A stretch of DNA of 64,000 nt, taken from NCBI GenBank assembly GCA_964249735.1, contig CAXUDP010000008.1:1-64000 (forward strand). The letters run 5' to 3'. How positions within the stretch are numbered: the stretch's first letter is position 1; every line of letters starts with the position of its first letter. Below, one piece after another: positions 49,524 through 58,321 of this stretch. The translations under genes and the position numbers were made by a program. The notes below the pieces were generated by a model, which was not told the origin of the DNA, made no database searches, and saw only the letters and a program-made list of their open reading frames with translations. This DNA comes from Lichenicola sp964249735 (GTDB lineage Bacteria; Pseudomonadota; Alphaproteobacteria; Acetobacterales; Acetobacteraceae).

Positions 49524-50927
49524 TCAAGGGCCCAGCACGGCCGCGCGATGACGCAACCGGCTCAGGCTGGTGGCCGAGGCCGCTGCCGCGGTGAGGGCGG
49601 CCAGGCCGAGGCAAGCCTGGTTGGCGGCGTGGCCGAGCAGGGCGAAGGTCATCGCCACCAGCATCGCCCCGGTGGTCTGGCCGAGCAGGCGTGCCACCGA
49701 GATCATGCCGCTGGCGCTTCCGGCCCGGGTCGCCGGTGCCGTCAGCAGCATGGCGCGGTTGTTGGGCGGCTGGAACAGCCCGAACCCGGCGCCAGCGAGG
49801 GCGATCCGCCAAGCGATGTCGGCGTCGGCCGGGCGTGCCGGCATCAGCCACAGGGCGAGAAAGCCGCAGGCGGTCAGGCCGAGCCCGACCGAGGACAGCA
49901 CCGCGACCGGGTAGCGGTCCGACAGCCGCCCCACGAACGGGCCGACCGCCACGATCGCCAGCGGCCAGGGGGTGATCAGCAGCCCGGTCGCCACCGCCGA
50001 GCGATGCAGCACCGTTTCCAGGGTGAAAGGCATGGAGATGATAAAGAAGTTCGACGCGACGAAGGCGAGGAACCCGGTCAGCACCGCGACCCGGAACCCG
50101 GACAGGCCGAGCAGGTCGACCGGCAGCATCGGCTCGGCCTGGCCGAGCTGCCGGCGCACCAGCACCAGGAGGCACACGCTCCCCAGCGTCAGCAGCAGCA
50201 GCGAGACGCCGAGCCCGTCGCGATGCGCCAGACGGTCGAAGCCGACGATCAGCGCGCCAAATGCCGCGGCGTTGAGCAGTGCCGACAAGCCGTCCAGCGG
50301 GGTCGATCCGTGCGGGGTGCGCGGCAAGGAGGTCAGCGCGAACAGCAGCGCCACGCCGCCGAGCGGCAGGTTGATGAGGAACAGCCACGGCCAATGCGCC
50401 ACCGACAGCACCCCTGCCGCGACCGTCGGCCCCAGCGCCACGCCGGCCGCGACCACCATGCCGTTCAGCGCGGTCCCCCGCCCGATGATCGCGCGCGGAT
50501 AGATGTGTCGGATCAAGGCGGCGTTGACGCTCATGATGCAGGCGCCGCCGAAGCCCTGCAGCGCGCGAGCCAGGGACAGCTGCAGCAGCGTGGTCGAGGC
50601 GGCACAGAGCAGGGAGGCCAGCACGAACAGGACCAGCCCGATCCGGCACATCCGGGCGTAGCCGATCCGGTCGCCCAGCGCTGCCAGCGGCAGCAGCGAG
50701 ATCACGGACACGAGCTGATAGGCGTTGATCACCCAGATCGCCGCAGACGGCGCAGCGTGGATGTCGTGGGCAATGGTCGGCAGTGCCACGTTGGCGATCG
50801 CGTAGTCCAGCACCGACAACAGCACGGACAGCGACACCGCGAGCATGGCGAGCGAACGGGCGTTGCCGTGCAGCCCGTCATGGGGCCGGTCGGCAATCGA
50901 CAGGGGGTGTGGCGGCTGGCTCGGCAT
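49524..50927 (-). CDS. MFS drug-efflux transporter (DHA2/EmrB-like)
   Basis: 467 residues with about 14 transmembrane helices. SVLDYAIANVALPTIAHDI, WVINAYQLV, motif A in LAALGDRIGYARMCRIG and the motif C-like GVALGPTVAAGVLSVAHWPWLFLINLPLG are the DHA2 drug:proton antiporter pattern. Probable exporter in the inner membrane; the substrate is unknown. It begins at ATG 50927 and lies 50 bp upstream of the glutathione peroxidase gene on the same strand... the order in transcription is MFS after nothing and before the peroxidase start at lower coordinates is not adjacent, so cotranscription is uncertain. Confidence 0.86.
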   Translation of the reverse strand: MPSQPPHPLSIADRPHDGLHGNARSLAMLAVSLSVLLSVLDYAIANVALPTIAHDIHAAPSAAIWVINAYQLVSVISLLPLAALGDRIGYARMCRIGLVLFVLASLLCAASTTLLQLSLARALQGFGGACIMSVNAALIRHIYPRAIIGRGTALNGMVVAAGVALGPTVAAGVLSVAHWPWLFLINLPLGGVALLFALTSLPRTPHGSTPLDGLSALLNAAAFGALIVGFDRLAHRDGLGVSLLLLTLGSVCLLVLVRRQLGQAEPMLPVDLLGLSGFRVAVLTGFLAFVASNFFIISMPFTLETVLHRSAVATGLLITPWPLAIVAVGPFVGRLSDRYPVAVLSSVGLGLTACGFLALWLMPARPADADIAWRIALAGAGFGLFQPPNNRAMLLTAPATRAGSASGMISVARLLGQTTGAMLVAMTFALLGHAANQACLGLAALTAAAASATSLSRLRHRAAVLGP

Positions 50928-51296
50928 GGTCCGCTTCTACGACCGGATCGCCACGCCCCGAAGTCCGTCCGAAACCACCCGGTTGCCGGAGCAGGACCAC
51001 CGAACCTGCCAAGCAAACCATCGCCCGCTCAAGAATCCTAAACCGGTACCGCAAGCCCGTTGCGAAACCCTCTAATAATAAACGATCCGTGCTTTACACG
51101 AAGCGCTGCATCCGATCCTCCGGTCCCGATCGCAACCGGCCGGCGGCACGCTCCGTCCGGGCCTTGCGCCCTCGACAGGGGTAACCGACAACGGGAAGCG
51201 GCAGCAGCGAGGTGACGATGATCCGACCGGCCTGGATTCGGCCGACCCGTCCGCATGCGCCGGAGGGCGCCGTCGGCTGCGGTGCCGGACGCGACG
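50928..51296. other. Intergenic region, 369 bp
   Basis: Divergent spacer between the MFS gene and the nucleoside-transporter gene. It is AT-richer near 51070-51100 (CTCTAATAATAAACG), which could hold a promoter for either gene, but no confident -35/-10 pair, operator or small gene was found. An in-frame ATG at 51255 could extend the downstream gene by 14 residues. Confidence 0.5.
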
Positions 51297-52553
51297 ATGC
51301 CTGACGGCCTGTACGGGCTGGCACGTGGCCTGCCCGGGGTGGCGCTGCTGCTGGCGATCGGCATCGCGTTCTCGACCGACCACCGCCGCATCGCCCCACG
51401 CACCGTGCTGGCGGCGCTGGCCTGCCAGTTCCTGCTCGGCACCCTGGTCCTGTTCGTGCCGCCGGGCCGGTGGGCGCTGCTGGCCGCCTCCGACGCGGTC
51501 AACGCCGTGCTCGACTACGGCAACCAGGGCATCGGCTTCCTGTTCGGCGGCCTTGTTGGGCCACGCATGGCGCAGCTGTTTCCCGAAGGGGGCTACGTGA
51601 TCGCCTTCCGCGTGCTGCCCCAGATAGTTTATATCTCGGCGCTGATCGCGGTGCTGTATCATTTCGGGATCATGCAGGCGCTCGCCCGCGTGCTGGGCGG
51701 CGGGCTGCGGCTCCTTCTCGGCACCAGCCGGATCGAGAGCTTCTCTGCCGTGAGCACCATCGTGCTCGGCCAGAGCGAGATGCCGCTGGCGCTCAAGCCC
51801 TACGTGTCCGTGCTGACGACGGCCGAGCTGTTCGCGCTGATGTCGAGCGGGACCGCCTCGATCGCGGGCTCGGTGCTGGCCGGCTATGCCGGGCTCGGCG
51901 TGCCGCTGCCCTACCTGCTGGCGGCCTCGGTGATGGCAATCCCGGGCGGGCTGCTGTTCGCCAAGCTGCTGGTGCCGAGCACGGAGCCCAGCCGCGTCAC
52001 CAGGCTGGACGTGTCGTTCGACGGCAGGCGCGCTGCCAACGTGTTCGAGGCAATCTCGTCCGGCACCGGCAACGGCGTGCAGCTGGCGGTGGCCGTGGGC
52101 TCCATGCTGATCGCCTTCATCGGGCTGATCGCGTGCCTGAACGGGCTGGTCGGGCTGGTCGGCGGCTGGCTCGGTCGTCCCGGGTTGTCCATGGAGGCGA
52201 TCATGGGTGCGGCGTTCGCGCCGCTGGCCTGGTGCATCGGCGTGCCATGGCAGCTGTGCCGGCTGGTCGGCGGCATCATCGGCCAGAAGCTGGTGTTCAA
52301 CGAGTTCATCGCCTACGTGCACCTTTCGCCGATGATCCGGGCCCATGCGCTTCCGCCGCACGTGCTGGCGATCCTGTGCTTCGCGCTGTGCGGCTTCGCC
52401 AACTTCGCCTCGATCGGCATCCTGCTCGCCAGCTACGGCGTGGTGGCGCCGGAACGCCGCGGCGAGGTGGCGCGGATGGGCCTCCGCGCGGTGCTGGCCG
52501 GCACCCTGTCCAACCTTATGAGCGCCACCATCGCCGGCATGTTCATCCGGTGA
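51297..52553 (+). CDS. Concentrative nucleoside transporter (NupC/CNT family)
   Basis: 418 residues from ATG 51297, about ten hydrophobic helices. FLFGGLVGPRMAQLFPEGGYVIAFRVLPQIVYISALIAVLYHFGIMQ, SAVSTIVLGQSEMPLALKPYV (family GQ/TE-type motif), LMSSGTASIAGSVLAGYAGLGVPLPYLLAASVMAIPGGLLFAKLL, and FNEFIAYVHL with LCGFANFASIGI are CNT signatures. Takes up nucleosides with H+ or Na+. An upstream ATG at 51255 is possible but adds an arginine-rich stretch before the first helix. Confidence 0.92.
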   Translation: MPDGLYGLARGLPGVALLLAIGIAFSTDHRRIAPRTVLAALACQFLLGTLVLFVPPGRWALLAASDAVNAVLDYGNQGIGFLFGGLVGPRMAQLFPEGGYVIAFRVLPQIVYISALIAVLYHFGIMQALARVLGGGLRLLLGTSRIESFSAVSTIVLGQSEMPLALKPYVSVLTTAELFALMSSGTASIAGSVLAGYAGLGVPLPYLLAASVMAIPGGLLFAKLLVPSTEPSRVTRLDVSFDGRRAANVFEAISSGTGNGVQLAVAVGSMLIAFIGLIACLNGLVGLVGGWLGRPGLSMEAIMGAAFAPLAWCIGVPWQLCRLVGGIIGQKLVFNEFIAYVHLSPMIRAHALPPHVLAILCFALCGFANFASIGILLASYGVVAPERRGEVARMGLRAVLAGTLSNLMSATIAGMFIR

Positions 52554-52778
52554 TGCCCGAGCCCGGCCCCGAGCCGGAGGCCGGCGAAGAATAGGCGACG
52601 CCGGAGACGTCACCCATCCGGGCGCGGTCCGGGACAAAGGCACCCACATCCTGACCCTCGGCACGGCACCGTCTTACGCTTTCACGGCGCGTGCAGCCTG
52701 GCGGTCCTGCGTTTCCGCCTCGCGCGACGCCCGCTTCCGTTGCGAGAAAGGCGGCACCGGACAGCGAAGGCGGAGCTG

Positions 52779-53608
52779 CTACCGCGTTCCGTCCAGCAGG
52801 CCGATCACCTCGTGCAGGCTGCGCACGATCCGGTGCGCCTTCTCGTGCATCTCCGCNNNNNNNNNNNNNNNNNNNNNNNNNNNNNNNNNNNNNNNNNNNN
52901 NNNNNNNNNNNNNNNNNNNNNNNNNNNNNNNNNNNNNNNNNNNNNNNNNNNNNNNNCGATCACCTCGTGCAGGCTGCGCACGATCCGGTGCGCCTTCTCG
53001 TGCATCTCCGCGGTCGGCTGCAGCAGGTCCGGCACCATGACGACCCGCATCCCGGCCGCATGCGCCGCCCGGACCCCGGTATGGGAGTCCTCGAGCGCCA
53101 GGCAGGCCGTCGGCGCTACCTCGAGTCCCGCCGCGGCGGCCAAATAGGGTTCGGGATCGGGCTTGCCGCGGGACACGTCGTCGCGGGTGACGATCCGCGC
53201 GAACCGCCCTGCGATCCCGGCCCGCTCCAGGTGGTGCAGGGCACGGGCGCGTCCGGACGAGGTGGCTACCGCCCGTGGCAGCCCGCGCCGGTCGAGCGCG
53301 TCCAGCAGGGCCATCACTCCGTCCTTCAGCGCCAGCCGGCCGGAGGCGACCAGCGCGTCCAGATGCTCGCCGTGCAGCGCGAAGTAGCGGTCCAGCGGGA
53401 AGCCGTCGCCGTAGCGCTCGCGGATCATGGCGCGGCACAGGTCCACCGAGCTGCCGATCATGCCGCGGCAGAAGGCGGGCGGCATGTCGACGCCGAGCGC
53501 CACGCCGGCGCTGTGCAGCGCCTCCATCGACAACGTTTCGGAGTCCAGGAGCAGGCCGTCCATGTCGAAGATCACCGCCTCGATCGGCGCGTCGGGATGA
53601 TCCGGCAT
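52779..53608 (-). CDS. HAD-family phosphatase (beta-phosphoglucomutase-like), interrupted by a false gap
   Basis: About 224 residues once the duplicated 55 bp and N run are collapsed. EAVIFDMDGLLLDSE (motif I, nucleophile Asp), AVATSSGRARALHHLERAGI (motif II), RGKPDPEPYLAAA (motif III Lys) and CLALEDSHTGVRAAHAAGMRVVMVPDL (motif IV) are complete, with a helical cap after motif I (subfamily I). Dephosphorylates a small sugar phosphate or similar; substrate unknown. The C-terminus is RSLHEVIGLLDGTR. GGAG nine bases before ATG 53608. Confidence 0.87.
52802..53011. other. False assembly gap: 100 N flanked by an exact 55-bp repeat
   Basis: N run 52857-52956. Bases 52802-52856 are identical to 52957-53011 (both start CGATCACCTCGTGCAGG and end CATCTCCGC). 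As with the gap near 35.2 kb, this is what an unmerged k-mer overlap between contigs produces. Collapsing 155 bases restores the HAD reading frame to its natural TAG at 52779. Confidence 0.9.
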
Positions 53609-53669
53609 CGTGCTGGTCTCCTGGCCGGGTTTGATGCCGGAGCACGTCCCGTGGCGAAGGGGAAGGAAG

Positions 53670-53945
53670 TCAGGACCCGCTGGTGTCGGCGTCCGGCGCC
53701 GGCTCCTCGGCGTCGCCGTGCAGCCCATAGATCCGGTAGGTGTCGATCGCCCGGGCGCTCGGGTACTGGTCCGTCATCTGGCCGGAGCGGCTGAAGTACT
53801 CGGTCACGACGATGCCGAGCGCCGGATCGATCACCGGCTGCGGGTTCAGCAGGCGCACCGGCACCTGCGGCGCAGGCGCGGGCACGCCTTCGGCGCGGTC
53901 CGCCGCCGCCGGCATCGCCACGGCTGCGACAGGCGTGATCCGCAT
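53670..53945 (-). CDS. Hypothetical protein
   Basis: 91 residues, not recognised. After an alanine/proline-rich start, the core VRLLNPQPVIDPALGIVVTEYFSRSGQMTDQYPSARAIDTYRIYGL is a beta-turn-helix segment; the tail is acidic (DAEEPAPDADTSGS). A DPALGIVV-E-F-like core followed by an IP/YPS-x-R-x-x-D-x-YR segment is reminiscent of small flagellum-associated proteins in alphaproteobacteria, but this is a guess. GGGAG seven bases before ATG 53945. Confidence 0.5.
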   Translation of the reverse strand: MRITPVAAVAMPAAADRAEGVPAPAPQVPVRLLNPQPVIDPALGIVVTEYFSRSGQMTDQYPSARAIDTYRIYGLHGDAEEPAPDADTSGS

Positions 53946-54025
53946 GACCTTGCTCCCCGACCCTTGTCGCCGCCGAACAAACGACGGATCGGTTAAGGAA
54001 ACCCTAATGGCCGCCCGCATCGGGC

Positions 54026-54655
54026 TCAGGACGGGTTGACCAGGAGGTCGGCGTGGTCGCGCGTCGCCTCGATCAGTCGGGCGTTCGGCGTGTCGGTGGC
54101 GGCGATCCAGGCCAAAGCTGCTTCCCGGCTGCGCCCGAACGCCATGTGCCGCGACAGCAGCCAGTCCAGCCGTGCAGCATCCGGCGTGGCGACGAACCAG
54201 CTCTGGTCCAGCAGCCCACGCACCGGCGCCCAAGGGCCGTCCAGCAGCAGGTAGTTCCCTTCCGTCACGACCAGCCGCACCTGCGGCGGCACCGGGATCG
54301 CGCCGGCTACCGGCTCCTCGATCTCGCGCCGGAACACCGGTGCATACACGGTCTCGTCCGGCGCCTGGCTGCGCAGGCGACGCAGCAGCGACACGTAGCC
54401 GGCGGCGTCGAAGGTGTCCGGCGCGCCCTTGCGATCGGCCCGGCCGAGACGCTCGAGCTCGGCCTGGGCGAGGTGGAACCCGTCCATCGGCACCAGCGCC
54501 GCCAGCGGCCCGAGCTGTGCCACCAGCCGGGCAGCCAGCGTCGACTTGCCGCTGCCCGGTGGGCCGGCGAGGCCGAGCAGCCGGCGTGCGCCCGACGCCA
54601 TCAAGGCCCGGGCACGATCGAGAAGCGGCGCGGGCAGGGGGGAAAAGCCGGACAT
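54026..54655 (-). CDS. P-loop nucleoside/sugar kinase-like protein
   Basis: 209 residues. Walker A GLAGPPGSGKSTLAARLV, then VPMDGFHLAQAELERLGRADRKGAPDTFDAAGYVSLLRRLR, VYAPVFRREIEEPVAGAIPV and VRLVVTEGNYLLLDGPW. This is the phosphoribulokinase/uridine-kinase/pantothenate-kinase superfamily as found in YggC/FrcK-type proteins; in rhizobia such a kinase accompanies fructose uptake. The substrate is not certain. ATG 54655; neighbour upstream is a 2OG oxygenase gene 36 bp away on the same strand. Confidence 0.85.
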   Translation of the reverse strand: MSGFSPLPAPLLDRARALMASGARRLLGLAGPPGSGKSTLAARLVAQLGPLAALVPMDGFHLAQAELERLGRADRKGAPDTFDAAGYVSLLRRLRSQAPDETVYAPVFRREIEEPVAGAIPVPPQVRLVVTEGNYLLLDGPWAPVRGLLDQSWFVATPDAARLDWLLSRHMAFGRSREAALAWIAATDTPNARLIEATRDHADLLVNPS

Positions 54656-54690
54656 GATCTCGTGGCAGGACACCCGCCGGTCCGCGGTTG

Positions 54691-55389
54691 TCAAGGCGCT
54701 GCGACCTCGCGTCCGACCGAGAAGTTGAAGGCGACCGAGATCCTGGTCCCCGCGCCGGCATAGGGCGCCACCGAATGGATCAGCCAGGACGGGAACAGCA
54801 CCATCATTCCCGCTTCCGGCGTCACCCGCTCGCCCTCGCCGTCGCCATGGGTGGCGGCGATGGCGCAGCGCAGCTGCGGCGCCACCATGGTCGGCAGGAT
54901 CCCGCGCGGGTCGGCCAGCTCCAGCATCCCGCCCTGCGCCGCATCGGAGGCCGCACCACCATCGTCGACCCAGTAGATGCCGGACCAGTATGCCCCCGGA
55001 TGGGCATGCGCACGGTTGCCGTGTCCGGTGCGGTTGACGTTGGCCCAGGCCGTGACCACCCAACCCACGGCCGCCGGGACCAGCGCGTCGCCCCGCTGCA
55101 TCACCGTCATGTGCCCGACCAGCGCCCGCGCCGCGTCCAGCACGGCGAGGCCCGCCGGTCCGCACCAGGAGGCGAACTCGGCCGAGTGCCAGCCGCCCTG
55201 GTTGCTGACCGAGACGCCGCGCTCCGCCTGCTCCCGCGCCAGGATCGTCGCCGCCAGCTCGGCGTCGAGCGTCCGGTGCCCGCCCAGCCGCGCGCTGACG
55301 AGCGGGGTCGGGAACATCCCCCTGGCGGCGATGCTGCCGGGCTCGAACGCCGCGTCGAGCCGGTCGTCCGCGCCGTCGCCGCTGGTCAT
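54691..55389 (-). CDS. 2-oxoglutarate/Fe(II) oxygenase family protein (TIGR02466-like)
   Basis: 232 residues. TAWANVNRTGHGNRAHAHPGAYWSGIYWVDDG holds the NxHxHPGxxxSGxxYV signature with iron-binding residues. GGMLELADPRG and PEAGMMVLFPSWLIHSVAPYAGAGTRISVAFNFSV (distal His and Arg) complete the double-stranded beta-helix. This putative-hydroxylase family is common in marine and alphaproteobacterial genomes and phages; the substrate is unknown. ATG 55389, 22 bp after the gpsA stop on the same strand, so probably cotranscribed. Confidence 0.85.
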   Translation of the reverse strand: MTSGDGADDRLDAAFEPGSIAARGMFPTPLVSARLGGHRTLDAELAATILAREQAERGVSVSNQGGWHSAEFASWCGPAGLAVLDAARALVGHMTVMQRGDALVPAAVGWVVTAWANVNRTGHGNRAHAHPGAYWSGIYWVDDGGAASDAAQGGMLELADPRGILPTMVAPQLRCAIAATHGDGEGERVTPEAGMMVLFPSWLIHSVAPYAGAGTRISVAFNFSVGREVAAP

Positions 55390-55410
55390 GCCTGTTCCGC
55401 TCCCACCGTC

Positions 55411-56370
55411 CTATTCCAGTCCCAGCGGCCGCCCCAGCAGCTGCGCGCGTGCCTCCGCGAGGCCGATCCTGCCAGTCAGCAGCGCCGCCACCATGTCGAT
55501 GATCGGCACCGCCACGCCCGCGGCGGCCGCCCGCGCCGCCAGTGCCGGCGCGGTGTCCACCCCTTCCGCCACCGTGGTCCGGCTCTCCAGCACCTCCGCA
55601 AGCGCCTGGCCCCGCCCGAGTGCTGCACCCAGGCTGGTGTTGCGGGACGCGGCGCCGGTGCAGGTCAGCAGGAGGTCGCCTACGCCGGACAGCCCGCCCG
55701 CGGTGGCGGCACGGCCGCCCAGCGCCACGATCAGCCGCGACAGCTCGGCGATGCCGCGCGTCACCAGCGCCGCCCGGGCGTTCTCGCCATAGCCGGCGCC
55801 GATCGCCGCACCGGCCGCGATGGCGATCACGTTCTTCGCCGCGCCGCCGACCTCCACCCCCAGCGGGTCGTCCCCGGCATAGACGCGGAACCCGCCGCCC
55901 GACAGCATCGCCGCCAGCGCCTGCGCCAGGCCGACATCCGCACTCGCCAGCACCGCGGCGGCCGGCAGCCCGCGCGCCACCTCGCCGGCGAAGTTCGGCC
56001 CGGACAGCACGCCGCGCGGCAGGTGCGGGTGGAGGGCTGCCAGCACCTCGCCGGGCAGGCAGCCGGTGCCGCGCTCGACTCCCTTGCAGCAGGCGACCAG
56101 CGGCGCGTGCAGCGCCAGCCGGCCTGCGACGGCGCGCAGGTGCTGCATCGGCACCGCCAGCAGCAGCAGGTCGGCCGCGTCCGGCAGCACGCCGGTCACC
56201 GACACCTGGGCAGGCAGCACGATCCCGGGCAGGCGCGCCATGCAGCGGTCCGGCCCGAGCGAGGCGGGATCGCGCGCCCACAGCGACACCTCCGCCTCGG
56301 TTCGCGCCGCCTGCACCGCCAGAGCGGTACCCCAGGCGCCGGCGCCGACCACGGCGATCCGCGCGCTCAC
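55411..56370 (-). CDS. gpsA: Glycerol-3-phosphate dehydrogenase (NAD(P)+)
   Basis: 319 residues. RIAVVGAGAWGTALAVQAAR (GxGxWG NAD site), LLLAVPMQHLRAVAGRL, VACCKGVERGTG, GVLSGPNFAGEVARGLP, VGGAAKNVIAIAAGAAIGAGYGENARAALVTRGIAEL and GLSGVGDLLLTCTGAASRN are complete GpsA motifs. It makes sn-glycerol-3-phosphate for phospholipids. GTG 56370 overlaps the rlmJ stop (GTGA), so tsaD-rlmJ-gpsA are coupled. Confidence 0.95.
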   Translation of the reverse strand: MSARIAVVGAGAWGTALAVQAARTEAEVSLWARDPASLGPDRCMARLPGIVLPAQVSVTGVLPDAADLLLLAVPMQHLRAVAGRLALHAPLVACCKGVERGTGCLPGEVLAALHPHLPRGVLSGPNFAGEVARGLPAAAVLASADVGLAQALAAMLSGGGFRVYAGDDPLGVEVGGAAKNVIAIAAGAAIGAGYGENARAALVTRGIAELSRLIVALGGRAATAGGLSGVGDLLLTCTGAASRNTSLGAALGRGQALAEVLESRTTVAEGVDTAPALAARAAAAGVAVPIIDMVAALLTGRIGLAEARAQLLGRPLGLE

Positions 56371-57209
56371 GCGGCCGCCCGCTCCGGCGTCAGCCGACGA
56401 ACCTCGCTGCTGCCGGCGCCGACGCCCAGCGCGTCGGCGATCGCCGACAGGATCCCGGCGGCCGCCTCCTCGAAGCCCCAGGGCGGCGACCCCACCAGCA
56501 GGCCGCACCCGTTCAGCCGCGACGGGTCCAACGGCGGCCGGAGCAGCAGCTCCGCCGTCAGCAGGTCCGGCCCGCCCGCATCCGTCAGCCGGTCGAGGAA
56601 GCCGCGCGACGCCGCCCGGTTCTTGATCGGATACCAGGCCGCCACCGTCCCGGTGCCGAAGCGCTGCCGCGCCCGCGCGATGGCGGCTTCCAGGCGCGCG
56701 AACTCGCCCTCCTGCTCGAACGGCGGGTCGATCAGAGTCAGCCCGCGCCTGACCCCGTCTGCCGGCGGCAGCAGCGCCGCGATCGCCGCGTAGCCGTCGC
56801 GCCGGTGCACCGCGACCCGCGGATCGCGACCCATCCCGCGACGGAGCAGCGCGTGGTCGTCGGGATGCAGATCGCACAGCAGGAGCCGGTCCTGCGGCCG
56901 GAGCATCGCCTGCACCAGCGCCGGCGAGCCGGGATAGCGCGCCGGCGCCCCCGCCTCGCGCACCAGCCGGAGGTAGGGCGACAACGCCGGGATGTCCGGC
57001 CCGTCGAGCAGCCGGCCGATGCCGTCGCGCCATTCCCCGGTACGGTTCGCCTCGGTGCCCTCGAGGTCGTAGCGACCGATGCCGGCATGGGTGTCCAGCA
57101 CCGCGACCGGCGCCTCCTTGCGCTGCATCGCCCGCACGAGCCAGACCAGCAGCGCGTGCTTCATGCAGTCGGCGAAGTTCCCGGCGTGATAGGCGTGGCG
57201 GTAGTTCAT
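56367..57209 (-). CDS. rlmJ: 23S rRNA (adenine2030-N6)-methyltransferase
   Basis: 280 residues. MNYRHAYHAGNFADCMKHALLVWLVRAMQRKEAPVAVLDTHAGIGRYDL is the characteristic RlmJ N-terminus with the SAM-binding DTHAGIGRY. The catalytic DPPF motif appears in TLIDPPFEQEGEFARL, and VAAWYPIKNR follows. It methylates A2030 of 23S rRNA. ATG 57209 overlaps the tsaD stop by three to four bases. Its insertion between tsaD and gpsA differs from the usual tsaD-gpsA neighbourhood. Confidence 0.94.
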   Translation of the reverse strand: MNYRHAYHAGNFADCMKHALLVWLVRAMQRKEAPVAVLDTHAGIGRYDLEGTEANRTGEWRDGIGRLLDGPDIPALSPYLRLVREAGAPARYPGSPALVQAMLRPQDRLLLCDLHPDDHALLRRGMGRDPRVAVHRRDGYAAIAALLPPADGVRRGLTLIDPPFEQEGEFARLEAAIARARQRFGTGTVAAWYPIKNRAASRGFLDRLTDAGGPDLLTAELLLRPPLDPSRLNGCGLLVGSPPWGFEEAAAGILSAIADALGVGAGSSEVRRLTPERAAA

Positions 57210-58279
57210 GCAGGCACGAGCTCGTCCAGCGGCCAGCGCGGACGCGGCGGGGCAGCGAGGTCGCCCGCAGCACCCGCCCGCAGCGCCTCGATCGCCGCCC
57301 AGCCGACCATGACCGCATTGTCGGTGCACAGCCGCAGCGGCGGGGCGGCGAAGCCGACGCCGCGCGAAGCGGCGAGGCCGGTCAGCCGGGCGCGGATGGC
57401 GGCGTTGGCCGCAACCCCGCCCGCGACCACCAGCAGCCTGGCCTCCGGCATCATGTCCAGCGCGTTGCCGACCCGGTCCGCGAGCACCGTTGTCACCGCC
57501 GCCTGGAACGAGGCGGCGAGGTCGGCCGCGTCCTGGCCGGCGAGGGGGGCGGGCAGGGTGGCGATGCGCTGCGCCACCGCCGTCTTGAGGCCGCTGAAGG
57601 AGAAGTCGCAGCCCGGGCGGCGCAGCAGCGGGCGGGGCAGGCGGTGCGCCTCCGGATCGCCGCCCTGCGCCAGCCGCTCCAGCGCCGGTCCGCCGGGCCA
57701 GCCGAGCCCCAGCATCTTCGCCACCTTGTCGAACGCTTCTCCCGCCGCGTCGTCGACCGTGCCGCCGAGCCGGCGGTAGCGGCCGAGTCCGTCCACCGCC
57801 ACGCACTGGCAGTGCCCGCCGGACACCAGCAGAAGCAGGTAGGGGAACGGGGCGCCGCCGGGAACCAGGCCCGGCAACCGCGCCGTCAGCGCGTGCGCCT
57901 CGAGGTGGTTCACCGATACGAACGGCACCCCGAGCGCCAGCGCCATCCCCTTGGCCAGCCCGCTGCCGACGACCAGGCCGCCGATCAGGCCGGGCCCGCA
58001 GCTGGCCGCCACCGCGCCGAGCCGGTCCGCCGGAGTTCCTGCCTCGTGCAGCACCGCGCGGACCAGGTCCGGCAGGTGCAGGAGATGGGCGCGGGCGGCG
58101 ATCTCCGGCACCACGCCGCCGAACGGCGTGTGCTCCGCCTGGCTCAGCACCCGCTCGGCCAGGACCACGCCGGCGGCGTCCAGGACCGCGCAGGCGGTCT
58201 CGTCGCAGGACGACTCGATCGCCAGCACCGGTCCGCCGTTCCAGCCCTCCGCCTTCGCCTGCGACACAGGATCCGCCAT
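57206..58279 (-). CDS. tsaD: tRNA N6-adenosine threonylcarbamoyltransferase
   Basis: 357 residues. VLAIESSCDETACAVLD, PFGGVVPEIAARAHLLHLP, CGPGLIGGLVVGSGLAKGMALALGVPFVSVNHLEAHALTARL (metal-binding HLEAH), LLLLVSGGHCQ, GEAFDKVAKMLGLGWPGGP and VVAGGVAANAAIRARL are complete TsaD/Gcp motifs. It transfers threonylcarbamoyl to A37 of ANN-decoding tRNAs. ATG 58279; hemC is divergent 42 bp away. Confidence 0.96.
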   Translation of the reverse strand: MADPVSQAKAEGWNGGPVLAIESSCDETACAVLDAAGVVLAERVLSQAEHTPFGGVVPEIAARAHLLHLPDLVRAVLHEAGTPADRLGAVAASCGPGLIGGLVVGSGLAKGMALALGVPFVSVNHLEAHALTARLPGLVPGGAPFPYLLLLVSGGHCQCVAVDGLGRYRRLGGTVDDAAGEAFDKVAKMLGLGWPGGPALERLAQGGDPEAHRLPRPLLRRPGCDFSFSGLKTAVAQRIATLPAPLAGQDAADLAASFQAAVTTVLADRVGNALDMMPEARLLVVAGGVAANAAIRARLTGLAASRGVGFAAPPLRLCTDNAVMVGWAAIEALRAGAAGDLAAPPRPRWPLDELVPA

Positions 58280-58321
58280 CGCCACCTTTCCATCCTGCGG
58301 TGCGGGTAATACGACAGGCCC

